Part shown: positions 8,542 through 17,640 of the stretch, in pieces
How the letters are laid out: each line of letters begins with the position of its first letter
Position numbering within the stretch: position 1 is the stretch's first letter
NCBI GenBank assembly: GCA_031286695.1
Contig: JAITTY010000006.1
Coordinates: forward strand, 806,001-870,000
DNA: 64,000 nucleotides
Direction of reading: 5' to 3'
DNA from: Sphingobacterium sp.
Lineage (GTDB): Bacteria; Bacteroidota; Bacteroidia; Sphingobacteriales; Sphingobacteriaceae
Position numbers and translations under genes: made by a program
The notes under the pieces: generated by a model
What the model was told of the DNA's origin: nothing
The model's input: the letters and a program-made list of their open reading frames with translations, nothing else
The model's database searches: none

Positions 8542-10047
8542 ATGAAAAAGACACTTTTAGCAGCTTTATTATTCGCTGCAACTTATGCACAGGCGCAAAC
8601 AAATTCGTTAATGAACGGCGAGTTTTGGAAAGGTAAACCTACCTTGACAATTGTTAAAGAAGAAATCAGCAAAGGAAATAGCCCTTCTCAGCCTAATGCG
8701 GCATCCTTTGATCCAGTCACAATGGCGATATTAAATGGCGCTCCGACGGATGTTGTCAAGTTTATGATCGAACAAGAAGGGAATAGTGTAACGAAGAAGA
8801 CGCATCACAGCCGTAGTTATTTACACTGGGCAGCGTCAAGTGGAAATGCGGAGCTTGTCGAGTTTTTAATTGCAAAAGGATCGGATGTCAATTACCAAGA
8901 TAGCCATGGTTATCCAATTGTTGCTTATGCAGCTTCGACAGGAAATACCAATACTGCTGTGTATGATGCCTTGTTTAAAGCGGGTGTGAATCCCAAACAG
9001 AAATATGAAGGTGGTGCTACATTAATGATGCTTGCAGCGTCTGCAGACAAGGACCTGGCATTGACGGATTATTTCATAAAAAAAGGGTTATCTATTCAAG
9101 ATAAGGATGAATCGGGCCGTACAGTTACGGATTATGCGGCTAAACTTGGAAATACCGCGCTGATGGAGAAATTCATCGCCCGTGGTGTAAAGCCAACTAA
9201 TAATGCGTTGTTTTTTGCGACTCAAGGTTCTAGACAAGCTTCTAACGGTTTGTCGGTTTATACCTATTTGGTTGAAAACTTCAAATTGGATCCTAAGGCG
9301 GTCAATAAGGAAGGTGCTACGGTACTTCATGCTTTAGTTCGCAGACCAGATATGGCCGTGATCAATTATTTTTTGGATAAAGGTGTAGATGTCGCAAAAG
9401 CGGACAACGAAGGAAATACAGCGCTTATGGTGGCTGCTAGTGGTAAGGATGCTAAATTGGTCGAGCTGCTGCTTACTAAAGCGAAAAATGTGAATGCGGT
9501 CAATGAAAAAGGGGAGTCTGCATTGACTAAAGCAATAGCGAATGGAACTCCGGAAGTAGCTGCGGCATTGATTAAAAATGGAGCCGATACCAAGGTATTG
9601 GATAAGGAGGGTAATAACTTAGCATTCTATTGGTTTAATTCTTACAAAGAATTGCCACAGGGGGGCAGACCAGGTGGCCAGGGAAATGTGTCACAAGGAG
9701 ATGAGTTTAAAGAAAAATTAACTATCCTTAAGACGAACGGATTGGATGTTGTTGCTCCACAAAAAAATGGTAGTACATTGTATCATCTGGCGGTAGCCAA
9801 AGAGAATGTGAAGCTTATCCAGAAGGCCAGCGAACTTGGCGTAGATATTAATGCACAGGATAAAGAGGGAACAACTGCACTACACAAGGCAGCTCTCCTA
9901 GCGAAAGACGATTCCTTACTAAAAACATTGGTTTCGCTTGGTGCAAAAAAGGAATTGAAAACAGAATTCGATGAAACGGCTTATGATTTGGCGAAAGAGA
10001 ACGATTTCTTGTCTAAATCCAATGTGCAGCTTGACTTTTTGAAATAA
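8542..10047 (+). CDS. Exported ankyrin-repeat protein
   Basis: The start is placed at ATG 8542 because it gives a clean signal peptide (residues 1-19, ending A-Q-A-Q). The frame extends upstream to 8506 only with a non-leader sequence. The 501-residue mature protein is built of ankyrin repeats, including [27 protein letters not shown] and T-T-A-L-H-K-A-A-L, spread over about residues 70-490. Such repeats bind proteins; here the location should be periplasmic. It is the first gene of a same-strand group with DUF2271, PepSY-flavodoxin reductase and ApbE genes, so a scaffold role for that redox system is possible but only inferred. Confidence 0.85.
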   Translation: MKKTLLAALLFAATYAQAQTNSLMNGEFWKGKPTLTIVKEEISKGNSPSQPNAASFDPVTMAILNGAPTDVVKFMIEQEGNSVTKKTHHSRSYLHWAASSGNAELVEFLIAKGSDVNYQDSHGYPIVAYAASTGNTNTAVYDALFKAGVNPKQKYEGGATLMMLAASADKDLALTDYFIKKGLSIQDKDESGRTVTDYAAKLGNTALMEKFIARGVKPTNNALFFATQGSRQASNGLSVYTYLVENFKLDPKAVNKEGATVLHALVRRPDMAVINYFLDKGVDVAKADNEGNTALMVAASGKDAKLVELLLTKAKNVNAVNEKGESALTKAIANGTPEVAAALIKNGADTKVLDKEGNNLAFYWFNSYKELPQGGRPGGQGNVSQGDEFKEKLTILKTNGLDVVAPQKNGSTLYHLAVAKENVKLIQKASELGVDINAQDKEGTTALHKAALLAKDDSLLKTLVSLGAKKELKTEFDETAYDLAKENDFLSKSNVQLDFLK

Positions 10048-10065
10048 AATTAGATACAATTGAAG

Positions 10066-10551
10066 ATGAATAACATAGTTAAAACAACGATAGCCACTCT
10101 TTTATTTTCGATGGCGGCCTTAAGCTCTTTCGCACAGGCAGCTAAATATAAGTGCATGATCCAAATGAATGCCTACGAAGGTGAGAAAGCCTACGTGGTG
10201 ATTTCACTGATTAATCCTAGTGGAGCATACGAAAAAACACTCGCCGTATTGGGATCTGATAAACAATGGTATAATACAATCAAGGAATGGTACAAGTTCC
10301 AAAATAAAACCAAAGAAAAGCTAAATGCGGTGACGGGTGCGTCAGTTGGTGGCGGTGACCGTGCCATGCGGACATTGGATATTGATGAAACGAAGTTTAA
10401 CAAAGGGTATAAACTCCGTTTTGAATCTGCCGTAGAGGAACAAAAATACCATACTGCTGATGTTGAAATTGCTTTGACAAAGGAAGCTATCACTGAAAAA
10501 GCTAATGGCAAGGGATATATCAAACTTGTTAAGTTAAATAAAGTACAATAA
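10066..10551 (+). CDS. Exported DUF2271 protein, candidate covalent FMN carrier
   Basis: The preferred start is ATG 10066 (161 residues); a TTG six bases earlier is also possible. A signal peptide covers about residues 1-24 (S-S-F-A-Q-A). The rest matches the style of the DUF2271 family, a small periplasmic domain often encoded beside PepSY-type reductases and ApbE. Residues 87-93 read N-A-V-T-G-A-S, resembling the D-x-x-(S/T)-G-A-(S/T) motif where ApbE attaches FMN, with S93 as the candidate acceptor and N instead of D at the first position. It is followed 14 bp later by the reductase gene and then by apbE, which supports a flavinylated electron carrier. Flavinylation here is inferred. Confidence 0.7.
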   Translation: MNNIVKTTIATLLFSMAALSSFAQAAKYKCMIQMNAYEGEKAYVVISLINPSGAYEKTLAVLGSDKQWYNTIKEWYKFQNKTKEKLNAVTGASVGGGDRAMRTLDIDETKFNKGYKLRFESAVEEQKYHTADVEIALTKEAITEKANGKGYIKLVKLNKVQ

Positions 10552-10565
10552 GAAAAGGGGTAAAA

Positions 10566-12764
10566 ATGCTGGTATCTATTTGGAGGTATGCACATTTAGC
10601 CTTAGCTATTGTTTCTTCTATCTTTTTACTTTTATTATCGATAACTGGCGTAATATTGGCCATTGACGCCGTCAACGAAAAAATTCCGTCTTATCGGGTT
10701 GAACATATTGAAACATTAAACCTTGCGCAGTCAGTAACAGCTTTGCGCAAGGTTTATCCTGAAATCATAGCGATCTCGGTAGATCACAATCAATTCGTGA
10801 GTATTGACGCTATAGACGCAGATGGCAACACCGTGAAAGGTTATATCGATCCGAATACGGGGCGTTTGCTTGGCCCCCAATTGAATAAGTCCCAATTTGT
10901 TCAATGGGTTACAGCTTTACACCGCTCACTCTTTCTTAAAGTGACCGGCAGGGTGATTATTGGTGTGGTTTCATTTCTGTTGTTTCTTATTACTATTTCA
11001 GGAATTATTCTGATTGTCAAGCGTCAACAGGGCGTTCGACATTTCTTTGCCAAAATCAATCGGGACTTTTTTGCCCAGTATTTCCATGTTGTTTCAGGAC
11101 GTTTATTTTTGATACCAATTTTGATATTGGCCCTAACAGGTACCTATTTATTCCTGGTGCGTATTGAAATCTTAAAAAAGCCGAACCAAACAATTGAATA
11201 TCCCAATAAGATGAAGGAAGATGTCCAATTGGAGGTAGCGAAATTTTCGATATTCCAAAATACAAAACTTGTCGATTTGAAGACGTTGGAATTTCCGTTT
11301 ATGGAAGACGATCCTGATGAGTTTTTTATATTGAAGCTTCGCGATCGGGAATTGACCATAAATCAGTTGAATGGAAGCTTGCATAAAGAAGTAAAGTATC
11401 CCTTTACAGCACTGGCCGAACAGTTTTCTTTGGACCTCCATACGGGCAAGACCAATATCATATGGGCCATTATATTGGGACTCGCATCTTTGAATATTGT
11501 GTTCTTTATTTATACAGGATTTGTCATTACATTCAAGCGAACACGTACTAAAATCAAGAATAAATATAAACCTGAAGAAGCGGAGATTGTTATTCTTTTC
11601 GGAACGGAAAATGGAAGTACGCTGTTTTTCGCCAATCAGATCCATAAACAGCTCTTAGCGGATGGGCAAAAATCGTTGCTGCTCGGAATGAACCAATATC
11701 AATGCTTTCCAAATGCCAAACACTTGCTTGTGTTTACCTCAACATACGGCCTAGGAACAGCACCCTCCAATGCACTTCAATTTGAACAAAAGCTCAATAG
11801 CCATCCACAAAAGCAAGATGTACAATTTTCGGTTCTCGGCTTTGGTTCGAAAGCCTATCCCGACTTTTGTGCCTATGCGCGCGAAATTGATCATTTGTTA
11901 GAAAAACAAGTATGGGCTTCTCGTCTAACCGAGTTACATACCGTTAATGATAAGCATGTTGATGAACTTATTTCATGGATACATCACTGGTCAGAAAAGA
12001 CTGATATCGCATTAGCTTCTGCTCCTGCTATTTATAGTGCTAAAGTCGTCGGATTGACAAAATTCAAAGTGATAGCGAAGTCTACTGTTTCATCAACCAA
12101 TACAACTTTTACGTTATTATTGAAACCTTTGAGTAAGGTTAAAATGCAGTCCGGAGATTTGTTGGCAATCTATCCCGCCCAAGATCAACGTGAACGTTTT
12201 TATTCGATCGGCTACAAAGATGGGATGGTTCAGCTTGTGGTGAAATTGTTTCCTGATGGATTTGGTTCTAGCTTCCTTTATCAATTGGAACCGAATCAAA
12301 CTCTGCAAGCACGAGTCATGGTTAATCCAAGTTTTCATTTTCCGAAAGCAGCTAATGCAGTCGCTTTGATTGCGAATGGTACTGGGATAGCACCTTTTAT
12401 AGGCATGATTTCAGAAAATGAAAGTATGACTCCTTTACGTTTATATGCTGGTTTTCGCCATCGAAATGAAATGACTGCGCACTATGTGGATTTTGCTGAA
12501 GAACAGCTGAAATTAGGGCATCTGCAGCAGCTTGAACTGGCTTTCTCGCGTGAGGAAAACCCACAATATGTCATGGACTTGATTCGTCGGGATGCGCTAT
12601 ACTTTGTCGAATTGCTTGATAAAGGAGGTTATATATTGCTTTGTGGAGCATTGCGGATGCAGCATGACGTTGAACATACTTTAAATGAACTTCTCCTAGC
12701 ACATATCGGCAAAACTATTGCGGTCTACAAAGAAAATGGACAGATCTTAACCGATTGTTATTAG
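10566..12764 (+). CDS. PepSY-domain membrane reductase fused to flavodoxin and FNR domains
   Basis: This 732-residue fusion begins with PepSY_TM membrane segments (about 9-31, 123-150, 178-200, 296-320) carrying conserved-looking His residues H10, H119, H174 and H292, which in this superfamily (for example FoxB) can bind haem. A flavodoxin-like domain starts near residue 338 (L-F-G-T-E-N-G-S-T). It is followed by an FAD-binding FNR domain (R-F-Y-S-I-G near 541) and an NAD(P)-binding part (G-T-G-I-A-P-F near 605), as in CysJ. The architecture moves electrons from cytosolic NAD(P)H across the inner membrane. Its neighbours, DUF2271 and ApbE, suggest the acceptor is a flavinylated periplasmic protein, possibly ending at ferric iron. 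The final acceptor is unknown. Confidence 0.85.
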   Translation: MLVSIWRYAHLALAIVSSIFLLLLSITGVILAIDAVNEKIPSYRVEHIETLNLAQSVTALRKVYPEIIAISVDHNQFVSIDAIDADGNTVKGYIDPNTGRLLGPQLNKSQFVQWVTALHRSLFLKVTGRVIIGVVSFLLFLITISGIILIVKRQQGVRHFFAKINRDFFAQYFHVVSGRLFLIPILILALTGTYLFLVRIEILKKPNQTIEYPNKMKEDVQLEVAKFSIFQNTKLVDLKTLEFPFMEDDPDEFFILKLRDRELTINQLNGSLHKEVKYPFTALAEQFSLDLHTGKTNIIWAIILGLASLNIVFFIYTGFVITFKRTRTKIKNKYKPEEAEIVILFGTENGSTLFFANQIHKQLLADGQKSLLLGMNQYQCFPNAKHLLVFTSTYGLGTAPSNALQFEQKLNSHPQKQDVQFSVLGFGSKAYPDFCAYAREIDHLLEKQVWASRLTELHTVNDKHVDELISWIHHWSEKTDIALASAPAIYSAKVVGLTKFKVIAKSTVSSTNTTFTLLLKPLSKVKMQSGDLLAIYPAQDQRERFYSIGYKDGMVQLVVKLFPDGFGSSFLYQLEPNQTLQARVMVNPSFHFPKAANAVALIANGTGIAPFIGMISENESMTPLRLYAGFRHRNEMTAHYVDFAEEQLKLGHLQQLELAFSREENPQYVMDLIRRDALYFVELLDKGGYILLCGALRMQHDVEHTLNELLLAHIGKTIAVYKENGQILTDCY

Positions 12765-12850
12765 TAAATTGGTGGTACAATAGCATATCCCATCGGTAAG
12801 ACTGCTTTTGGTATAGATCGATTTTTTAATCCCTTTTTCAGATCAATCTC

Positions 12851-13831
12851 ATGAAGAACAATAAACAATGTGGCCTATTTTTAATGTTTTGCTTTCTATC
12901 AATTACTTCGGGTTTTTCGCAGGTATTGGTTAAACGGCAAGTCACCCTTATGGGCTCTGTTTTCGAAATTAGCTTGGTAGATCGGGATAGCTCGATTACA
13001 AATCAGCATATCGATGAAGTCATCTCCGAAATAGATCGAATAGAAAATCTGATTTCAGAATGGCGTCCGCAAACCCAAATAGCTGCGGTGAACCGCAATG
13101 CAGGGATTAAGCCAGTTAAGGTGGATAGAGAAGTGTTTGATCTAACACAACGTGCAATCCAATATGCTCAAAATTCAGGTGGTGCTTTTGATATCAGTAT
13201 TGTTGCCTTAGATAAAGTTTGGCTATTTGATGGCAGCATGACCTCGATGCCCGCAGAAGAAGTGATTAAGAGGTCTGTCGAGAAAGTTGGCTATCAACAC
13301 ATTCGCCTCGATAGTGCGGCTTCGACAATTTTTCTGGAGTTACCGGGTATGAAGATCGGTTTCGGCTCTATTGGGAAAGGCTATGCGGCAGATAGGGGCA
13401 GGGAAATAATGAAAGCAAAAGGGATTGAAGCAGGTATAGTTAATGCTTCTGGTGATCTGTCGGCTTGGGGAAGCCCACCCAATAGCGATGCCTGGAAAGT
13501 GGGCGTAAACAATCCGTTCAAACCACATCGAATGGTCAAAGTTCTTCGTTTGAATGAAATGGCCGTGGCAACTTCGGGCAGCTATGAGAAATATGCGGAG
13601 ATTAATGGAAAACGTTATTCACATATTATAAATCCGGTGACAGGTTATCCAGCTACGGGATTAACTTCAGTGACGATTTATGGACCCTCAGCGGAAATCG
13701 CAAATGCGCTCAGTACCTCAATCATGGTACTGGGCGAGAAAGAAGGGAAAAAATTGATTCAGCGTTTCCCCGCATATCATTATATTTTTATTACCGATAA
13801 AGGTAAAGTCATTCAGCAGCGCTGGAAGTAA
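12851..13831 (+). CDS. apbE: FAD:protein FMN transferase ApbE
   Basis: This 326-residue exported enzyme has a signal peptide (about residues 1-23, ending G-F-S-Q). It contains ApbE landmarks: L-M-G-S-V-F-E near the N-terminus, S-G-G-A-F-D-I-S, G-F-G-S-I-G-K-G-Y-A-A-D-R, N-A-S-G-D-L and I-N-P-V-T-G-Y-P. ApbE transfers FMN from FAD onto Ser/Thr of extracytoplasmic proteins, using magnesium. The obvious substrate encoded here is the DUF2271 protein two genes upstream. It lies 86 bp after the reductase and is probably cotranscribed. The signal appears to be for signal peptidase I rather than a lipobox. Confidence 0.93.
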   Translation: MKNNKQCGLFLMFCFLSITSGFSQVLVKRQVTLMGSVFEISLVDRDSSITNQHIDEVISEIDRIENLISEWRPQTQIAAVNRNAGIKPVKVDREVFDLTQRAIQYAQNSGGAFDISIVALDKVWLFDGSMTSMPAEEVIKRSVEKVGYQHIRLDSAASTIFLELPGMKIGFGSIGKGYAADRGREIMKAKGIEAGIVNASGDLSAWGSPPNSDAWKVGVNNPFKPHRMVKVLRLNEMAVATSGSYEKYAEINGKRYSHIINPVTGYPATGLTSVTIYGPSAEIANALSTSIMVLGEKEGKKLIQRFPAYHYIFITDKGKVIQQRWK

Positions 13832-13832
13832 T

Positions 13833-13855
13833 AGGCCGCGCCTCATCATTTTTTT
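13833..13855 (+). terminator. Weak terminator-like hairpin after apbE
   Basis: A short GC-rich hairpin AGGC-CGC-GCCT (13833-13843) is followed by a T-rich stretch ending near 13855. The stem is only 4 bp, so termination is plausible rather than certain. Confidence 0.35.
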
Positions 13856-14042
13856 CTTGCGGTATAAAGTGTACTAAAATCATGTACTATTCTGTGATTA
13901 TCTAGTATATTTATGTTGACAAAGCGTACACGAAATAAGATGAGAAGAAGCGTGTCACGTTATTCATGATGCGGAGTGAGCAAGACGATAGATTGATGAA
14001 AATAATTTAAAGTAAAAGTTTGGCTGATTCGTCTAGGCTGCT

Positions 14043-14624
14043 ATGGACATTGCATACCAAAATCATATGGCAGAGAAAAATTCCAGATCATTTACGGATA
14101 CCGTTAAGACTTATGGAAGTCAGCTGCTACGTTTTGTTAAGGGTAAAGTAAAGAAAACGGAGGATGCAGAGGATATCTTACAAGAAGTATGGTATCAATT
14201 CAGCCGTTTGACCAATATGGATGAATTGGAAAATGCGGGAGCTTGGCTTTATGCCGTTACACGCAATAAAATTACGGACAGCTATCGAAAAAAGAAAAGT
14301 GAATCGCTTGATGATCTGATTGATGGCGGCGATGATAGCGAAAGTTCATTTCCTATTCGTCAGTTTCTTTTGGCTGATGACTCCAATAATCCGGAGCTAA
14401 AATTATTTAAGGATATTTTTTGGGACGAACTGATGAAAGCATTGGACGAATTACCTGAAAAGCAACGTCGGGTTTTTATGCTCAATGAACTGGAAGACAA
14501 AACACTTCAAGAAATTGCAGTCATGGAAAATGAGAATTTAAAGACGATCATCAGTCGAAAAGGGTATGCAGTGAAGCATCTGAGAGTACGGTTGCGCAGT
14601 TTGTATGAAGAATTAAAATTTTAA
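14043..14624 (+). CDS. ECF-type RNA polymerase sigma factor
   Basis: This protein has 193 residues, or 185 if translation starts at the second ATG (14067). Region 2 is visible around E-D-A-E-D-I-L-Q-E-V-W with W-L-Y-A-V-T-R-N-K-I, and region 4 around L-P-E-K-Q-R-R-V-F-M-L-N-E-L-E-D-K-T-L-Q-E-I-A. The linker is longer than usual (about 25 extra acidic residues near L-I-D-G-G-D-D-S-E-S). No anti-sigma factor gene with a FecR or zinc-anti-sigma pattern follows. Instead a small membrane protein starts 11 bp later. It probably responds to an envelope or general stress, given the Hsp20 gene downstream. Confidence 0.88.
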   Translation: MDIAYQNHMAEKNSRSFTDTVKTYGSQLLRFVKGKVKKTEDAEDILQEVWYQFSRLTNMDELENAGAWLYAVTRNKITDSYRKKKSESLDDLIDGGDDSESSFPIRQFLLADDSNNPELKLFKDIFWDELMKALDELPEKQRRVFMLNELEDKTLQEIAVMENENLKTIISRKGYAVKHLRVRLRSLYEELKF

Positions 14625-14635
14625 AGAATTAAGCT

Positions 14636-14974
14636 ATGAATGGAAGAATAAAAAGGCAGCGGAAGGGTAAATTCGCTTTTATGTTTGTCGCTATTATCGT
14701 TGGTGTTTTTTTATTGGTAGCGTTGTTACAATATTTATGGAATACGTTAATGGTTGACATTTTCAATTTGAAAACAATTACCTATTGGCAGGCGCTGGGA
14801 CTCTTTGTTTTGTCAAGAATCCTGTTTGGCAGGGGATTTGGTAAACCGGGAGGTGGAAGATTTCGAAAGGATTTTCCACGTCAGATGGAAAAAGGAGAGG
14901 ATCTTTCCGATGAGGAAAGGGAGCGTTTACGGGAAGAATGGAAGCGTCGTTTTGGCGGACGATGTGGATTCTAA
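14636..14974 (+). CDS. Small membrane protein following the sigma factor
   Basis: This 112-residue protein was not assigned to a family. It has a basic N-terminus (K-R-Q-R-K-G-K), two probable transmembrane segments (about 14-36 and 48-65), a Gly/Arg-rich linker and a charged C-terminal helix (L-S-D-E-E-R-E-R-L-R-E-E-W-K-R-R). It starts 11 bp after the sigma factor stop, so the two are almost certainly cotranscribed. A role as a membrane regulator of that sigma factor is possible by position alone. Confidence 0.65.
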   Translation: MNGRIKRQRKGKFAFMFVAIIVGVFLLVALLQYLWNTLMVDIFNLKTITYWQALGLFVLSRILFGRGFGKPGGGRFRKDFPRQMEKGEDLSDEERERLREEWKRRFGGRCGF

Positions 14975-15011
14975 AAAAAGAATAAAAATTTTAAAGTAAA
15001 AACTGTTGTTG

Positions 15012-15042
15012 GGCGTCTTCTTCTATAAAGGCGCCTTTTTTT
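15012..15042 (+). terminator. Rho-independent terminator after the sigma factor pair
   Basis: GGCGTC (15012-15017) pairs with GGCGCC (15030-15035) with one G-T wobble, and seven T residues follow (15036-15042). It would end the transcript of the sigma factor and the small membrane protein. Confidence 0.6.
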
Positions 15043-15206
15043 ATGTCGGTATCCTGATTCTAAGGAAATAACAGAACGCGATGATCTGTCAGAATGGATG
15101 TCGGCTAAAGTAATAGTTAATTAAAAAATATGAAGGTCAATGAAAGCGCAATGTTAAGCAGATGAAACTGTGTGCTAACGGAAACCTTAAAAAAAGATGT
15201 ATTCAA

Positions 15207-15500
15207 ATGAAAAATAAACTTCGATTTATATTGCCACGCCTGATAGTGCTTACGGCAATAGCAGGATTAGCAACCTTAATTATTGGGACGATCTTTAAAC
15301 TCTTATTGTTTGGAACAGTACTCTTTGGAATAGGAAGCTTTGCCGCAGCAAGAATGCGCAGGAGAGATAGGCATACATTCAAAATGGATAAGGCTCCAGT
15401 GTACCCGAATGTTCAGCGTCACTATAACACAGTTGTAGCGATTGTGCCTTTAAAGGGACAACAACGTTCGAAGAGAGCAACAATAGTTCCCGTTTATTAA
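15207..15500 (+). CDS. Small membrane protein of unknown function
   Basis: The start is chosen at ATG 15207, giving 97 residues; an earlier in-frame start at 15162 adds an unlikely N-terminus. A long hydrophobic hairpin spans about residues 8-45 (L-I-V-L-T-A-I-A-G-L-A then K-L-L-L-F-G-T-V-L-F-G). A basic cytosolic tail contains M-R-R-R-D-R and ends V-P-V-Y. No family was recognised. It lies between the sigma factor unit and the Hsp20 gene, both on the same strand. Confidence 0.55.
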   Translation: MKNKLRFILPRLIVLTAIAGLATLIIGTIFKLLLFGTVLFGIGSFAAARMRRRDRHTFKMDKAPVYPNVQRHYNTVVAIVPLKGQQRSKRATIVPVY

Positions 15501-15579
15501 TATTTAGAAAATCGCAACTGTGGATCCAATCCGGCGATCATTAATTCACACTTAGTATTCAACATTAAAAATTAAAGAC

Positions 15580-16029
15580 ATGTTTAAAAGAGATAATTAC
15601 AGCAGAGGGTATTCAAATCATAATAAATTTTGCGGACAGCATTTCAAGGACCGCTTTGAAAAATTTCAACAGCATTTTTTTGAAGGTGAACACAGTTCAG
15701 AAGGGCAACAGTTTGTCCCTGCCAATATAGCAGAAAACTCGGAATTTTATGAAGTTCAGCTTTTTGCTGCTGGCCGCAAGAAAGAACAATTCCAAGTCAG
15801 TATAAATGATGGGATTTTAAAGATTTCTTGTACAGAAAACACACAGGACAATGGTATCGACTACATTTATAAAGAGCATGAAGGACTGCCATTTGAACGT
15901 GAATTTCAGTTGAATGAACAAGTACTTACTGACAATGTGCATGCGAGTTTCGAGGATGGTGTATTGACCGTTATTCTTCCGAAGGATCTTGAGAAGGTAA
16001 AACGCCCCCAGGAAGTTGTTATTGATTAG
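15580..16029 (+). CDS. Hsp20-family small heat-shock protein
   Basis: This is a 149-residue alpha-crystallin-type holdase. The N-terminal arm is rich in Phe, His and Gln; the alpha-crystallin domain runs from about 45 to 140. It includes A-E-N-S-E-F-Y-E-V-Q-L, the loop with I-N-D-G-I-L-K-I-S and the signature F-E-D-G-V-L-T-V-I-L-P-K. The C-terminal I-x-I/V anchor motif is not evident, so oligomer size may differ from typical members. It works in the cytosol, binding unfolding proteins under stress. It is a single gene ending before a strong terminator. Confidence 0.93.
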   Translation: MFKRDNYSRGYSNHNKFCGQHFKDRFEKFQQHFFEGEHSSEGQQFVPANIAENSEFYEVQLFAAGRKKEQFQVSINDGILKISCTENTQDNGIDYIYKEHEGLPFEREFQLNEQVLTDNVHASFEDGVLTVILPKDLEKVKRPQEVVID

Positions 16030-16051
16030 TAAAGACCAGTCTATAATCTGG

Positions 16052-16084
16052 GCGCACATCAAAGTAAAGGTTGCTTATGTGCGC
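16052..16084. other. Inverted repeat downstream of hsp20
   Basis: GCGCACAT (16052-16059) and ATGTGCGC (16077-16084) form a perfect 8-bp inverted repeat with a 17-nt loop. No T-run follows. It precedes the true terminator by 30 bp and may be a transcript-stabilising or secondary hairpin. Confidence 0.4.
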
Positions 16085-16113
16085 AAACTTAATCAGTGCA
16101 AGAGCTAATTTTG

Positions 16114-16148
16114 AAAAAGGACAGCATCGAATTTTGCTGTCCTTTTTT
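16114..16148. terminator. Bidirectional terminator between hsp20 and efflux genes
   Basis: GGACAGCA (16119-16126) and TGCTGTCC (16135-16142) form a perfect 8-bp stem, with five A before it and six T after it. It fits termination of the plus-strand hsp20 gene and of the minus-strand efflux operon that ends at 16154. Confidence 0.85.
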
Positions 16149-16153
16149 ATGTT

Positions 16154-17548
16154 TTACCTCCAGCCCCCGCCCAAAGCAGCATATAATTTCACGACCGATT
16201 GTAATTCCTGTAGTTTATCGTTAACTGCATTTTGTTTTGCTGTCAAGAGGTTTTGTTCGGAGGTCAACACATCTGTATAGTTTGTCGTATTGCTATATTT
16301 TAATAGTTCCTTTGTGAAATGTACGGATTTTATTAAGTTGTTGATTTGCAGTTGTCTGGATTCTTTTTTTTCTTTAGCCATTTGATACTGATAAACAGCA
16401 TTGGATACTTCCTGACCAGCATTTAGCAATACTTTACTATAATTGTATTTGGCTGTTTCGAAATTGATGTTTGCAACTTTAAGACGTTGTTTATTGAGAC
16501 CGTTATTAAATATAGGTTGTGTAAGGCCACCAACAATATTGGCGAAAAAAGCACCTGCATTAAAGAAAGACTTTAAGCTGGTTTCATAAAGACCAGTCTC
16601 TCCCGTTATTGTTAATGTAGGATAAAAATATGCTCGTGCAATATTGATTGACTCAAAACAGTTTCTGAGTTGAAACTCAGCAGCTCTGACATCTGGTCTA
16701 TTGGCCAATAATTGAGCTGGGACACCGATATTCAACGTTGTGGATATATTTTGTTGATTGAGCGAATCGCGTACGATATTACCGGGGATTCGTCCCAAAA
16801 GTAAGGAAAGCGTGTTTTCGGTTAGACGGATAGTATACTTAACATCAGGTACAGAAGATAAGGCTGCATAATAATTAGCCGTACTCTGCACCACGGCAGC
16901 TCCTGTAACGACATCACTGTTTTTGAGGATGCGCATGGTGAGTGTATCTGCTGCGTATGTTTTTAACGATTGTTGCAGGATATCCAATTGAGCGTCATAG
17001 GCTAGAAGTTGATAATATGTTGCGGCTATACTGGCGATCAGTTGGGTTTGCACAGCTTGTTTGCTGGCTTGACTTGCTAATAGATTAGCATACATTGCCC
17101 TTTTGCTACTTTTCAGCTTGTTCCAAAGATCAATTTCCCATGAAGATTGGGCGTAGAATTGATAAACTTGTGTGTTTTTGCCCTGCGCATCTGATGGATG
17201 GAAACCACCCCCAGAAACGGTACCCGAAAGATTGGGATAGAAGGCTTGTTTGCTTTGCACAAAATTTGCCTCGGCTATTCCAATATTGGCAATAGCTGTT
17301 TTGAGGTCCAAGTTGTTATTGATACCTTCAGTGATGAGACTTTGTAATATTGTATCTGTAAAGAGCTCATGCCAAGGAAGAGTGGCTATGGTGCTCGTAT
17401 CGTTGTTCACAGCACCAAATAAATTGCTCGAAACACTTTGTTGATGCTGATAGGGGGATGATACATTGCAACTGAAGCACATAGTGAGCAGTATACAGGG
17501 GAGCAGTATAAGTGCGAAAAATGTCTTTATATATCTTCTATTTTTCAT
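16154..17548 (-). CDS. RND efflux outer-membrane lipoprotein (TolC/OprM, NodT family)
   Basis: This 464-residue outer-membrane factor has a lipoprotein-type signal; Cys27 in C-F-S-C is the likely lipid anchor. Two OEP repeats are visible. The first has L-P-W-H-E-L-F-T-D and A-I-A-N-I-G-I-A-E-A-N-F. The second has L-L-A-N-R-P-D-V-R-A-A-E-F-Q-L and A-R-A-Y-F-Y-P-T-L-T-I-T-G, both typical of OprM-like trimeric channels. It forms the exit duct for the pump encoded upstream. It is the last gene of the minus-strand operon, 92 bp after the pump gene. Confidence 0.92.
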   Translation of the reverse strand: MKNRRYIKTFFALILLPCILLTMCFSCNVSSPYQHQQSVSSNLFGAVNNDTSTIATLPWHELFTDTILQSLITEGINNNLDLKTAIANIGIAEANFVQSKQAFYPNLSGTVSGGGFHPSDAQGKNTQVYQFYAQSSWEIDLWNKLKSSKRAMYANLLASQASKQAVQTQLIASIAATYYQLLAYDAQLDILQQSLKTYAADTLTMRILKNSDVVTGAAVVQSTANYYAALSSVPDVKYTIRLTENTLSLLLGRIPGNIVRDSLNQQNISTTLNIGVPAQLLANRPDVRAAEFQLRNCFESINIARAYFYPTLTITGETGLYETSLKSFFNAGAFFANIVGGLTQPIFNNGLNKQRLKVANINFETAKYNYSKVLLNAGQEVSNAVYQYQMAKEKKESRQLQINNLIKSVHFTKELLKYSNTTNYTDVLTSEQNLLTAKQNAVNDKLQELQSVVKLYAALGGGWR

Positions 17549-17640
17549 CCGTCTAAATTATTTATAACTGTTTAATGACATTGCCGTACATATCAGCCAG
17601 TCGTACTAAAATTGAATACATCCTGATTGTTTCAGAGCCT

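Noticed and set aside
11172..11645. 157-residue minus-strand open frame
   Set aside because: Antisense to the PepSY-flavodoxin reductase, whose domains are continuous through it.
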